Origin: Caldimonas mangrovi
GTDB taxonomy: Bacteria > Pseudomonadota > Gammaproteobacteria > Burkholderiales > Burkholderiaceae_C
Assembly (NCBI RefSeq): GCF_023721835.1
Contig: NZ_JAMKFE010000008.1
Location: 124,001-188,000, forward strand
DNA: 64,000 nt
Direction: 5' to 3'
The notes beneath the pieces are model-generated. The model had not been told where the DNA came from. It saw only the letters and a list, made by a program, of their open reading frames with translations, and ran no database searches. The stretch's first letter is position 1. Every line of letters starts with the position of its first letter. This document shows positions 42,868 through 51,158 of this stretch, piece after piece. A program made the translations under genes and the position numbers.

Positions 42868-43860
42868 TCAGTAGTTCTTCTTCAGGTCCATGCCTGCATA
42901 CAGCTGGCCCACCTGGGCCTCGTAGCCGTTGAACATCTGCGTCGGCCGTTTGCGCTGGAACAACCCGTCCTCGCCGATGCGGCGTTCGGTGGCCTGGCTC
43001 CAGCGCGGGTGGTCGACCTTGGGGTTGACGTTGGAATAGAAGCCGTATTCCTGCGGCGCCGCGGCCACCCAGGCGGTGGTGGGCGGCTTCTCGACGAAGC
43101 GGATGCGCACGATGGACTTGCCGCTCTTGAAACCGTACTTCCATGGCACGACCAGGCGCACCGGCGCGCCGTTCTGGTTCGGCAGCACCTCGCCGTACAG
43201 GCCGAAGGTCAGCAGCGTCAGCGGGTGCATCGCCTCATCGAGCCGCAGGCCCTCGACATACGGCCAGAGCAGCACGCGCGAGCTGACGCCGGGCATCTGC
43301 GTCTTGTCGGCCAGCGTGTGGAACTCGACATACTTGGCGCTGCCGGTCGGCTCGACGCGCTTGATCAGCTCGGCCAGCGAATAGCCGACCCACGGCACCA
43401 CCATCGACCAGCCCTCGACGCAGCGCAGACGGTAGGTGCGCTCCTCCATGGGGCTGAGCTTGAGCAGATCGTCGATGTCGTACACCCGGGGCTTGCCGAC
43501 GGCACCTTCGACCGAGACGGTCCACGGGCGCGTCTTCAGCGTGCCGGCGTTGCGTGCCGGGTCGTCCTTGCCGGTGCCGAATTCGTAGAAGTTGTTGTAG
43601 CTGGTGACGTCGTCATAGGGCGTCAGTTTCTCCATCGTCATGGCGCCGGCCGCAGCGCTGCGTGCGCCGGGCAATGCCGCAAGCTTGTTCGGGCGGGCGG
43701 ACTGCGCCATCGCTTCGCGGCCGGACCAGGCCGCCAATGCGGCGCCTGCGCCACCGGCAGCCATCCACTTCAGCAGCTCGCGCCGCTGCTCGTAGACGGC
43801 GCGGGGCGTGATCTCCGAAGGGATCGAGTGCTCGAAACCGCGGTCTTTGCGCGTATGCAT
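42868..43860 (-). CDS. msrP: MsrP, molybdenum-cofactor methionine sulfoxide reductase
   Basis: Periplasmic molybdoenzyme catalytic subunit (former YedY) that reduces methionine sulfoxides in envelope proteins. A twin-arginine signal is visible ([20 protein letters not shown], residues 25-44). The molybdenum-binding cysteine is C147 in [15 protein letters not shown]. The cofactor region [20 protein letters not shown] and [20 protein letters not shown] are typical. Length 330 residues. It is followed by msrQ on the same strand. Requires molybdate, which could connect it functionally with the molbindin gene at 4311. Confidence 0.94.
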   Translation of the reverse strand: MHTRKDRGFEHSIPSEITPRAVYEQRRELLKWMAAGGAGAALAAWSGREAMAQSARPNKLAALPGARSAAAGAMTMEKLTPYDDVTSYNNFYEFGTGKDDPARNAGTLKTRPWTVSVEGAVGKPRVYDIDDLLKLSPMEERTYRLRCVEGWSMVVPWVGYSLAELIKRVEPTGSAKYVEFHTLADKTQMPGVSSRVLLWPYVEGLRLDEAMHPLTLLTFGLYGEVLPNQNGAPVRLVVPWKYGFKSGKSIVRIRFVEKPPTTAWVAAAPQEYGFYSNVNPKVDHPRWSQATERRIGEDGLFQRKRPTQMFNGYEAQVGQLYAGMDLKKNY

Positions 43861-43894
43861 GGGGTCGGTCCTTACCTGTGCGTGTTCGTGGGCG

Positions 43895-43912
43895 CCCCGG
43901 TTTTTCCGGGGA
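43895..43912 (-). repeat. hairpin in the msrP leader
   Basis: CCCCGG-AAAAA-CCGGGG on the minus strand, about 35 bases upstream of the msrP ATG. Its position suggests a leader RNA hairpin; no known riboswitch pattern is visible. Confidence 0.35.
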
Positions 43913-44025
43913 GATGCCGGTTCGAACGCCGCAGTCTGCGGATGGTTCCTCCCTCGAGCCAGGGGGAATACCAGTGTAAGGACCCGTGCCTGGCCCCGAC
44001 CAAGCAGGTCGGCACGGCCGGGGTG

Positions 44026-44451
44026 TCAACGGCCGAGGTCGTCGTGGAAATCGGTGTCGATGACGTCCAGCCCCGCCGTCGTGGACGGCGGGTTGCCGGC
44101 ACTCACGTCGAAATGCGTCACCGCTTCGAGCGCAACCGGGTCGAACAGCTTCAGCGAGTTCTTGCCGCGACTGTCGCGGAAGCTCTTGCGCGAGAAGAGC
44201 TTCTGCTGCGCCTCGGACGGCAGGTCGGTGATGCGGATGACGTTGCGGTCGATCAGCAGGTCGATCACGTCCTCGAGCACGCGCACGAAGTCCGCGTCCA
44301 GCGCGCGGAAACGGTCGTCAGCCACCGGGCGACGGCCGACGAAGGCGTCGACGTCAGGGTGGTCGTCGGGCAGGAATTCCTGGGTGTCGGCCGTCGGCTC
44401 GCGGTGCAGGCTGACGATGACGCCGTGGACGTTGCGGGCGACGAAGGGCAT
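44026..44451 (-). CDS. conserved hypothetical protein, 141 aa
   Basis: Soluble acidic protein with no recognised catalytic motif. It begins MPFVARNVHGVIVSLHREPT and has DTQEFLPDDHPDVDAFVGR, then a helical part (RALDADFVRVLEDVIDLLID, RNVIRITDLPSEAQQKLFSR) and an acidic end (DVIDTDFHDDLGR). Proteins of this kind in Burkholderiales are sometimes named tryptophan synthase beta-like; I see no PLP-binding lysine or other support for that. It starts 58 bases after the ccsB stop on the same strand and may be the last gene of the cytochrome maturation operon. Confidence 0.75.
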   Translation of the reverse strand: MPFVARNVHGVIVSLHREPTADTQEFLPDDHPDVDAFVGRRPVADDRFRALDADFVRVLEDVIDLLIDRNVIRITDLPSEAQQKLFSRKSFRDSRGKNSLKLFDPVALEAVTHFDVSAGNPPSTTAGLDVIDTDFHDDLGR

Positions 44452-44508
44452 GTCTGGGCGGCGTAAGCAGTCTGGTCGGCCACTATACGCCGCGGCCTGC
44501 AACCCTGC

Positions 44509-45849
44509 TCACAGCTCGCCGTAGGAATGCAAGCCCGAAAGGAACATGTTCACGCCCAGGAAGGCGAAGGTGGTGACCACCAGTCCCACCAGGGCCCACC
44601 AGGCCGCCACGGTGCCCCGCAGGCCCTTCATCAGCCGCATGTGCAGCCAGGCGGCGTAATTCAGCCAGACGATCAGCGCCCAGGTCTCTTTCGGGTCCCA
44701 ACTCCAGTAGCCGCCCCAGGCTTCCGCCGCCCACAGCGCCCCGAGGATGGTCGCGATCGTGAAGAAGGCGAAACCGATGGCGATGGACTTGTACATCACG
44801 TCGTCCAGCACGTCGAGATTCGGCAGCCGCTCGGCGATGCGACGCCGGGCGAACAGGATGCCGCCGACGATCAGGGCCGACAGCCCGAAGTAGACGGCCC
44901 AGTAGGCGCTCGTGCCGCCGTCGGTCGACTTGCGGAACACCAGCGGCTCGAAGCAGAGCACCACGCCGAGTGCCCACAGGGGCGTCAGCTTGTACCAGCG
45001 CGTCTCGCCCGCCTGCTGCTTGATCAGGTAGGCGAACGCGACCATCGCGGCGAGAGCGAAGGTGCCGTAGCCGATGAAGTTGGCCGGCACGTGCAGCTTC
45101 ATCCACCAGCTCTGTAGCGCCGGCACCAGCGGCTGGATCTCGTGCGCACCGCGCACCAGCGTGTACCACAGCAGGAAGCCGACCGCCGCGCTGACCACCA
45201 GCATCGCAAACGCGCCCAGTGCGCGTGTCTTGTACTGGTCTTCGTAGTAAAGGTAAAAGGTGGTCGTCAGCCAGCAGAACAGCACGAACACCTCGTACAG
45301 GTTGCTGACCGGGATGTGGCCGATGTCCGGGCCGATCTGGTGGCTTTCGAACCAGCGCACCAGCGTGCCGATCAGCGCCATGGCCACGGCCGTCCACGCC
45401 AGACGCGAACCGAGGCGCTCGGCGGTGCCGGCGCTGCCGCGCGCGAAGAAGCCGATCCAGTAGAACGCCGTGCTCATGAAGAACAGCACGCTCATCCAGA
45501 GGATCGCGCTCTGGCTGGACAGGAAGTACTTCAGCAGGAACACGTTCTCGCCTTGCGCGAGGTCGGCGCCGAAGCCGTCCTGCGTGCGCGAGTACAGCGC
45601 GATCGCCAGCAGCGCCGCTGCCGAGACCCCGACCATCAGGGTGCGCAGCGGCTTCCAGAACCAGCCGAGCCAGACCGCCGCCGGAACCGTGCCGACCAGG
45701 ATGGCTTTCTCGTACCCGTCCATCGAGCCGGCATAGCGGCTGAAGGCGACGACCGCACCGACGACGACCAGCGCCGCGAACAGCCAATCGAACCAGTTGC
45801 GCCGCGCGAAGTAGCCGGGGGCGTTGAGGGAGAGGGTGGTGGTGTTCAT
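44509..45849 (-). CDS. ccsB: cytochrome c biogenesis protein CcsB (CcsA/ResC type)
   Basis: Membrane component of system II cytochrome c maturation, which exports heme and, with ResB, attaches it to apocytochromes. The tryptophan-rich heme-binding motif is WGGYWSWDPKETWALIVWLN, flanked by conserved histidines (ESHQIGPDIGHIPVSNLYEV, WLHMRLMKG). About eight hydrophobic helices are visible in 446 residues. AAGGAGGC before the ATG fixes the start; the frame runs on upstream into resB. It overlaps the resB stop by four bases. Confidence 0.92.
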   Translation of the reverse strand: MNTTTLSLNAPGYFARRNWFDWLFAALVVVGAVVAFSRYAGSMDGYEKAILVGTVPAAVWLGWFWKPLRTLMVGVSAAALLAIALYSRTQDGFGADLAQGENVFLLKYFLSSQSAILWMSVLFFMSTAFYWIGFFARGSAGTAERLGSRLAWTAVAMALIGTLVRWFESHQIGPDIGHIPVSNLYEVFVLFCWLTTTFYLYYEDQYKTRALGAFAMLVVSAAVGFLLWYTLVRGAHEIQPLVPALQSWWMKLHVPANFIGYGTFALAAMVAFAYLIKQQAGETRWYKLTPLWALGVVLCFEPLVFRKSTDGGTSAYWAVYFGLSALIVGGILFARRRIAERLPNLDVLDDVMYKSIAIGFAFFTIATILGALWAAEAWGGYWSWDPKETWALIVWLNYAAWLHMRLMKGLRGTVAAWWALVGLVVTTFAFLGVNMFLSGLHSYGEL

Positions 45850-47972
45850 CGTGCCTCCTTGGAGGGATCGGCCGCCGGCAGCAGGGCGGCTTTCAGGGAC
45901 TCGAATTCGTGGTCGGCGTCGAGCGTCTTGCGCGTTGACGACAGCGCGGTGGTCAGCTGCGTGGTGCTGCCATCGGCCGATTGAAGCCAGATCCACAGGC
46001 GGCGTTCGCGCACGTAGAGCATCGCGAAAACGCCGATCACCAGCAACAGGCAGCCCAGATAGACCAGTTTCTTGCCCGGCGCACGTGCGAGCTGGAAGAC
46101 GCTGGCTTGCACCTGCTCGAAATCCTGCAGCTGCAGCAGCATGGGGGCCGGATAGAAGCCGGCGTCCGACAGCGACAGCACGGCCTGCGTCATGAAGGCC
46201 TGGGTCTTTTCGTCGCCGGGCAGCGGGGGCAGACCCGCGGCTTCGCGCGTCATCTGGGCCAGCTCGAACAGCACGCCATTGAGGATGCGGATCAGCACTT
46301 CGGACGTGCGTGCGCGCTCGGCTTCAGGCACGTTGACCTGCATGAAGTCAGCCAGGGCCTGCAACCCGCCGGTCACCGGCCCGCCGGGTTCGACCGGCTC
46401 GACGCCGGCGAACAGGTTCAGCCCGCGGCGTGCCGAAACGGTGAGCTGCTGCGCGAGTTCCGGCTTGCTGCCGTCGATCGCCTTGCTGACGTAGCGGGCA
46501 ATGGCCCGCTCGCGCAATGCCGGGTCCTGCAGCGCGGCGTGCAGGCGCAGCCAGGTGTCGAGGCTGTCGGTGTCGTCGGCAGGAATGCGCAGGTAGCGGA
46601 AGCCGTCGGCCGGGTTGTCGCGCACGCCGGCGAGAAACACGCGCTGACCGTCCAGCTCGACCGGCAGCATGTAGTTGTGGAACTCGCGCGCCTGGCCACT
46701 GGCGTCGCGCAGCTTGTAGCTCACCGACGGGCCGACGTTGCGCATCGACTTGTCGCCCGGCGCCTTGGCACCCGAACCGAGATGTTGCTGCAGGCTCTGC
46801 ACCAGGTCGACCTTGCGCACGTCGGTCGCGCTGTCCGGGACAGTGCCGAGGTTCTCGACGTTGATGACGCGCAGGCCGGTGAATTCGAGCGTCAGCTTCT
46901 GCTCGCGGTTGGTCAGCGTCGTGGAATCGCCGACCACGCCGGACACCTCGAAGCTGTCGCCATGGCTGTTCATCGGGTGGGCGCGCAGCTTCAGCTTCGA
47001 GCCGCCGTCATCGAAGCTCGACTGGTAGATCGCGACGCCGCGGTGGAAGGCCGGCTCGTTGACCTTGACGGTGGCCGGGATGGCCTCTCCGGTCTCGTGG
47101 TCATGGATCACGATCTGGCTCGCGAAGAGCTTGGGCATGCCGGTTTCGTAGTAGTCGACGATGAACTTCTTCAGTTCGATGTCGAAGGGCAGTGGCTGCA
47201 GCAGCACGCCATCGGACTGGTTCAGGATCACCGTGTCCGAGCGCGCGCCCTCCGGCACCAGCAGGTTGCCGCGGAACGTGGGGTTCGAGAGGCTCAGCCG
47301 GTGCTGGTCTGCAACTTCGGAAATCAGGCCTGCGCCGGCGTACGGCTGCTTGCCGGCCAGCCACATCTGCGCCCGCACCACCAGGTCGCCGTCGAACAGG
47401 CCGCCCAGGCAGATCAGCACGATTGCCGAATGTGCCGCCAGGTAGCCGATGCGGTTGGCGCCGCCTTTCTTGGCCGCGACCATCACGCCGTGCTCGCGCA
47501 CCTGTGCCTTGGCCCTCCAGCCGTTGCGCTGCAGCAGGCGGGTGATGCGGGACAGCGCTTCGTCGCGGCTTTCGGCGAGCACGCCGCTGGCCTTGTGGTG
47601 GAAGGCCTGCAGGCTGCGCTCGCGCACGTATTCCTTGTAGGTCTTCAGGTCGTGGAGCACCTTGGGGGTGTTGCGCACGATGCACAGGCTGGTCGAAAGC
47701 ACCAGGAAGGCCAGGATCAGCAGGAACCACCAGGCGCTGTAGACCGAATACAGCCGCACCGCGCCGAACACCTCGGCCCAGTAGGGGCCGAACTGGTTGA
47801 CGTAGTTCACGAACGGCTCGTGCTGCTTGATGATCGTGCCGATGACCGAGGCGATGCAGATCACCGTCAGCAGCGAGATCGAGAAGCGCATCGACGAGAC
47901 CAGTTCCACCGCATCGCGCAGCGGACGCGAGCCGGATCGAACTTCAAGACCGGTGGTGGACGAGGAGGACAT
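45846..47972 (-). CDS. resB: cytochrome c biogenesis protein ResB
   Basis: Partner of CcsB in system II cytochrome c maturation, 708 residues. Four membrane helices: ISLLTVICIASVIGTII, WWFLLILAFLVLSTSLCIV, IGYLAAHSAIVLICLGGLF near the N-terminus and KLVYLGCLLLVIGVFAMLYV near the C-terminus, enclosing a large periplasmic domain of about 400 residues. ResB-family pieces include QHEPFVNYVNQFGPYWAEVF and AFHRGVAIYQSSFDDGGSKL. Situated between the cytochrome c4 gene (upstream) and ccsB (downstream, overlapping by four bases). The terminator between it and the cytochrome gene means resB needs its own promoter, at about 47973-48021. Confidence 0.91.
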   Translation of the reverse strand: MSSSSTTGLEVRSGSRPLRDAVELVSSMRFSISLLTVICIASVIGTIIKQHEPFVNYVNQFGPYWAEVFGAVRLYSVYSAWWFLLILAFLVLSTSLCIVRNTPKVLHDLKTYKEYVRERSLQAFHHKASGVLAESRDEALSRITRLLQRNGWRAKAQVREHGVMVAAKKGGANRIGYLAAHSAIVLICLGGLFDGDLVVRAQMWLAGKQPYAGAGLISEVADQHRLSLSNPTFRGNLLVPEGARSDTVILNQSDGVLLQPLPFDIELKKFIVDYYETGMPKLFASQIVIHDHETGEAIPATVKVNEPAFHRGVAIYQSSFDDGGSKLKLRAHPMNSHGDSFEVSGVVGDSTTLTNREQKLTLEFTGLRVINVENLGTVPDSATDVRKVDLVQSLQQHLGSGAKAPGDKSMRNVGPSVSYKLRDASGQAREFHNYMLPVELDGQRVFLAGVRDNPADGFRYLRIPADDTDSLDTWLRLHAALQDPALRERAIARYVSKAIDGSKPELAQQLTVSARRGLNLFAGVEPVEPGGPVTGGLQALADFMQVNVPEAERARTSEVLIRILNGVLFELAQMTREAAGLPPLPGDEKTQAFMTQAVLSLSDAGFYPAPMLLQLQDFEQVQASVFQLARAPGKKLVYLGCLLLVIGVFAMLYVRERRLWIWLQSADGSTTQLTTALSSTRKTLDADHEFESLKAALLPAADPSKEAR

Positions 47973-48021
47973 GGGCGGGATTATCGGTTTGCGCCGCGGA
48001 ACGCGGCAGCCGCAAAAGAGA

Positions 48022-48054
48022 AAAGGCGGGTACCCCTGCCAGGGACCCGCCTTT
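48022..48054. terminator. strong terminator after the cytochrome c4 gene
   Basis: A perfect 10-bp stem AAAGGCGGGT / ACCCGCCTTT with a 13-base loop; T-rich tails flank it on both strands (TCTCTTTT on the minus strand), so it ends cytochrome c4 transcripts before resB. Confidence 0.85.
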
Positions 48055-48077
48055 GTGCTTTTGGTTCAGCGTGCGGT

Positions 48078-48695
48078 TCAGCGCAGACCGGCAATGTAGT
48101 CGGAAACCGCCTGGATCTCGCGATCCGACATTCTTGCGGCGATGGCCGTCATCTGGGCGCTGTTGTTGCGCGCGCCGCTGCGGAAGGCGTTCAGCTGCGC
48201 TTCGGTGTAGTCGCTGTGCTGGCCGCCCAGGCGCGGGTACTGGGCCGGAATGCCGGCACCGCTGGGGCTGTGGCAGCCGGCACACGCGGCGACCTGCTTG
48301 CCGGCGATGCCGCCGCGGTAGATCTGCTCGCCCAGTTGCACCAGATCCTTGTTCTTCGCGAAACCGGGCTTGGCCTGCTTGGTGGCATAAAACGCCGCCA
48401 CGTTTTTCATGTCGGCTTCGCTCAGCGCCGAGGCAAAGCCCTGCATGACCGGGTTCTTGCGCTTGCCGCTCTTGAACTCCGTCAACTGCTTGACGAGGTA
48501 GTCGGGGTGCTGGCCCTGCAGGATCGGGTTCGCGGGGCTGCCGCGCGAGCCGTCCACGGCGTGGCAGGCGGCGCAGACCTGAGAAGCGATGGCCTGGCCC
48601 TTGGCCAGATCGGGCTTGGCTGCCGCGGGCGCATCGGCCGCCAGGGCAGGAGCCAACGCAAACGCAGCGAGCAGCAGGGTAGCGATCGATTTCAT
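48078..48695 (-). CDS. di-heme cytochrome c4
   Basis: Periplasmic electron carrier with two heme domains, 205 residues. Signal peptide to about residue 20 (FALAPALA/ADAPAAA). Heme motifs CAACH (41-45) and CAGCH (138-142), with methionine ligands in PVMQGFA (M84) and NSAQMTAIA (M182). The two halves show internal similarity (LVKQLTEFKSGKRKNPVMQG versus YTEAQLNAFRSGARNNSAQM). It lies upstream of the ResB/CcsB genes whose products mature cytochromes. Divergent from engB; the two -10 candidates overlap. Confidence 0.93.
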   Translation of the reverse strand: MKSIATLLLAAFALAPALAADAPAAAKPDLAKGQAIASQVCAACHAVDGSRGSPANPILQGQHPDYLVKQLTEFKSGKRKNPVMQGFASALSEADMKNVAAFYATKQAKPGFAKNKDLVQLGEQIYRGGIAGKQVAACAGCHSPSGAGIPAQYPRLGGQHSDYTEAQLNAFRSGARNNSAQMTAIAARMSDREIQAVSDYIAGLR

Positions 48696-48736
48696 GTCGT
48701 GGGAAGGATTTTGTGGGCAGGGTGCAAAACCGCGGG

Positions 48737-48746
48737 ATTTTACAAT
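48737..48746. promoter_or_regulatory. overlapping divergent -10 elements for cytochrome c4 and engB
   Basis: ATTTTACAAT contains TAAAAT on the minus strand (48742-48737) facing cytochrome c4, and TACAAT on the plus strand (48741-48746) facing engB, overlapping by two bases. The two promoters would be mutually exclusive. No strong -35 is evident for either. Confidence 0.4.
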
Positions 48747-48756
48747 GGCCTCCAAC

Positions 48757-49479
48757 ATGTCCGATACCCAACGCTCCGGCGCGCCGCCGACGCCCGTTTC
48801 GCCGGCGGCTTCCGCCGGCAAGACAGCACTCGCGTGGGCCCACACGGCCCGCTTCCTGACCACCGCGAGCCGGCTGGACCAGCTGCCCCCGCACGAGTTA
48901 CCCGAGATCGCCTTCGTCGGCCGCTCCAACGCCGGCAAATCGACCGCCATCAACACGCTGACGCAGCAGCGCCAACTGGCGTTCGCATCGAAGACGCCGG
49001 GACGCACCCAGCACATCAACCTGTTCGAGCTCGGGCCTAAAAGTGCCGCCGATACGGTGTTCGCCGACCTGCCGGGCTACGGCTACGCTGCGGTCGAGCG
49101 CGCCGCCAAGCTGCGCTGGCAGGAGGTGATGGCCGAGTACCTGGCAGTGCGCCGCAGCCTGAGCGGCGTGGTGCTGCTGGTCGACCCCCGCCACGGGCTG
49201 AAGGATCTCGACCGGCAGCTGCTGCAGTTCGTGGCGCCGCGCGTGACCACCGGGCAGGTCAAGCTGCTGGTGGTGCTGACCAAGGCCGACAAGCTCAACC
49301 GCAAGGAAGGCAACGAGGCGCTGCGCGAGGCGCAGGCGGCGCTGGCGGAATTCGTCACCGACGAGTCCGACATCGGCGTCACGCTGTTCTCGGCGCTGAA
49401 GAAGACCGGCCTCGAGGACGTCGCCACCACGCTGTACGACTGGTCGCACCCGCAGGCCACGTCGGACGGCGCCGCCTGA
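48757..49479 (+). CDS. engB: EngB/YsxC ribosome-biogenesis GTPase
   Basis: Circularly normal small GTPase needed for assembly of the 50S subunit and linked to cell division. G1 GRSNAGKS at residues 55-62, G2 at TPGRTQHIN, G3 DLPGYGYA, G4 TKADK and G5-like SALKK are all present. Length of 240 residues includes a 45-residue flexible N-terminus, as in other Burkholderiales. The start is uncertain: the ATG at 48745 overlaps the presumed -10 element, so the ATG at 48757 is preferred although neither has a ribosome site. Ends 8 bases before the convergent HELAH gene. Confidence 0.9.
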   Translation: MSDTQRSGAPPTPVSPAASAGKTALAWAHTARFLTTASRLDQLPPHELPEIAFVGRSNAGKSTAINTLTQQRQLAFASKTPGRTQHINLFELGPKSAADTVFADLPGYGYAAVERAAKLRWQEVMAEYLAVRRSLSGVVLLVDPRHGLKDLDRQLLQFVAPRVTTGQVKLLVVLTKADKLNRKEGNEALREAQAALAEFVTDESDIGVTLFSALKKTGLEDVATTLYDWSHPQATSDGAA

Positions 49480-49487
49480 GGCGCGCG

Positions 49488-50027
49488 TCAGCGCCGGGTC
49501 TGGGCCACGGACTTGCGGGCGGCCGGCTTGCCTGCGGGCTTGCGGTTGTTGGCGTTCAGGTGGTGATCGCTCATGCCGCAGTGGTTGAGCGCGTCTTCGG
49601 CGTCGCCTTTCTCGTCGGTGGCACCGTTGGTGTGCGCCAGCTCGTGAATCAGCGTGGCCAGCACCGCCCACTTGCCGCCCCGCAGCGCCTTGGTGCCGAG
49701 CGTCACGTCCATGCCGGCGGTGGCGCCGGCGTCCGGGCCGGTCGGGTCGTGGTGTATCCAGTATTTGCGCGAGCCGTTGACGATATCGCTCAACGAGCGC
49801 CGCCCGGGCATCTGCTTGAAGAAGGCGTCGCAGGACGACTGATGCTTGGTCAGCACCCGGCTGGCCAGCAGATCGATCGCGTCGCGCACCACCTGGAGGT
49901 GTTTTTCGTCGGCGAAGGCGGTCCACGAGGTGCCGTCGGCCAGGCTGGCGGGCGTGACGAGGCGCCTTTCGCCCAGGCTGTTGAGCGAGGTGTCCCGCGT
50001 CTGCGGGACCATGTTGATGCGAAGCAT
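49488..50027 (-). CDS. orphan zincin-like metalloprotein (HELAH)
   Basis: A 179-residue protein with a zinc-metallopeptidase signature HELAH at residues 128-132, inside ATLIHELAHTNGATDEKGDA. Candidate third ligands follow: D138, H149 in DALNHCGMSDHH, and H155/H156. The spacing recalls aspzincins (HExxH plus a GTxDxxYG-like segment) but the second motif is not a real match. No signal peptide is seen (MLRINMVPQTRDTSLNSLG), so it may act in the cytoplasm or be exported by another route, and the tail is basic (KPAGKPAARKSVAQTRR). AAGGAAC precedes the ATG. It could be a secreted effector or an internal peptidase. A -10-like TATACT lies about 75 bases upstream. Confidence 0.75.
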   Translation of the reverse strand: MLRINMVPQTRDTSLNSLGERRLVTPASLADGTSWTAFADEKHLQVVRDAIDLLASRVLTKHQSSCDAFFKQMPGRRSLSDIVNGSRKYWIHHDPTGPDAGATAGMDVTLGTKALRGGKWAVLATLIHELAHTNGATDEKGDAEDALNHCGMSDHHLNANNRKPAGKPAARKSVAQTRR

Positions 50028-50101
50028 GACGGGTGTTCCTTGCGTACGGAGTCGGTGTCCCTTGCGCAAGCCGGCCTGCAGCCAGCGCCAAGGTGCGGCG
50101 C

Positions 50102-50107
50102 AGTATA
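50102..50107 (-). promoter_or_regulatory. -10-like TATACT for the HELAH gene
   Basis: On the minus strand TATACT, about 75 bases before the HELAH start, in an otherwise GC-rich 234-bp spacer. No good -35 at normal spacing was found. Nothing else is recognised in this spacer. Confidence 0.3.
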
Positions 50108-50261
50108 GGAACGGCTCTGGGCGCGGACCGTCCCTCGTTGTAGGGACTCGGCGGGCTGAATCTAGGGGGTGGGGGCGGGCGTGCGGTGCGTCGCCCACGT
50201 GACGGCGAGGGGCGGCCATGCGGCCGATACTGGCTCGCGTCACAGCCCTTGGGAGGCGCCC

Positions 50262-51152
50262 ATGACTCTGCCCGCCATCGAGACCTTCGTCGCCGACCTG
50301 CCCCACGGCATCCGTCTGTCGTGCCGCGCCTGCGGCCCTCAGGGCGCGCCCGTGCTGGTGTTCCTGCACGGTTTCCCGGAAGCGGCCTTCGTCTGGGACG
50401 AGGTCATGCGGTCGCTGGCCGACCGCTACCGCTGCGTTGCGCCCGATCTGCGGGGCTACGGGCAGTCGTCGACGCCGCCCGAGGTCGAAGCCTATCGCGC
50501 CAAATACCTGGTGCAGGACATCGCAGCGCTGATCGATACGCTCGGTGCACCGATTGCCGCGCTGGTCGCGCACGACTGGGGCGGTGCGGTCGCCTGGAAC
50601 CTCGCGGTCCAGCAGCCGCAACTGATCGAACGGCTGGCGATCATCAATTCACCGCACCCCGGCACCTTCCTGCGCGAGCTGCAGCACAACCCGACGCAGC
50701 AGGCGGCCAGTGCCTACATGAATTTCCTGTGCCGGCCGGACGCCGAGGCGCTGCTGGCCGAGAACGACTTTGCCCGGCTGTGGCCGTTCTTCACCGGCAT
50801 GAACGGCGGGGCGTGGCTGACCGAGACGGTGAAGCAGCAGTACCGCGAGGTGTGGCAGGCCGGATTGACCGGTCCGCTGAACTACTACCGAGCCTCGCCG
50901 ATGCGCCCACCGACACCGGACGACCCCGCAGCGATGAAGCTGCAGTTCAGTGCCGAGCAGGTGACGGTGCGAGTGCCCACACTGGTGCTGTGGGGCGAGG
51001 CTGACACGGCGTTGCCGCCGGCGCTGGTCGACGGGCTGGAGGAATTCGTGCCGGTGTTGCGGCTGCATCGCGTGCCGGGAGCCACCCACTGGGTCGTCCA
51101 CGAGCAGCCCGGGCTCGTCAGCCGCGCGCTGAGTGAGTTCGTCGGCCACTGA
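50262..51152 (+). CDS. epoxide hydrolase/haloacetate dehalogenase-like alpha/beta hydrolase
   Basis: Alpha/beta-hydrolase with an aspartate nucleophile, 296 residues. Oxyanion segment VFLHGFPEAAFVWDEV, nucleophile in VAHDWGGAVAWN (D), acid in LWGEADTALPP and histidine in GATHWVVHEQP. A tyrosine-bearing cap segment PLNYYRASPMRPPTPDD agrees with epoxide hydrolases, in which a tyrosine activates the epoxide. Haloacetate dehalogenase cannot be excluded. TTGGGAGGCGCC before the ATG supports the start. Isolated gene, convergent with the DUF1631 gene, 6 bases between stops. Confidence 0.82.
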   Translation: MTLPAIETFVADLPHGIRLSCRACGPQGAPVLVFLHGFPEAAFVWDEVMRSLADRYRCVAPDLRGYGQSSTPPEVEAYRAKYLVQDIAALIDTLGAPIAALVAHDWGGAVAWNLAVQQPQLIERLAIINSPHPGTFLRELQHNPTQQAASAYMNFLCRPDAEALLAENDFARLWPFFTGMNGGAWLTETVKQQYREVWQAGLTGPLNYYRASPMRPPTPDDPAAMKLQFSAEQVTVRVPTLVLWGEADTALPPALVDGLEEFVPVLRLHRVPGATHWVVHEQPGLVSRALSEFVGH

Positions 51153-51158
51153 GGCGGC

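Noticed and set aside
45981..49040. 1019-residue open frame across resB, cytochrome c4 and engB
   Set aside because: It spans antisense to two real genes and ends in the wrong frame of engB; no motif; histidine/glutamine/arginine composition of a shadow.
49134..49200. Possible tRNA-like cloverleaf within engB
   Set aside because: Only short GC stems; no anticodon loop or T-loop GTTCRA pattern, and it is inside a real gene.
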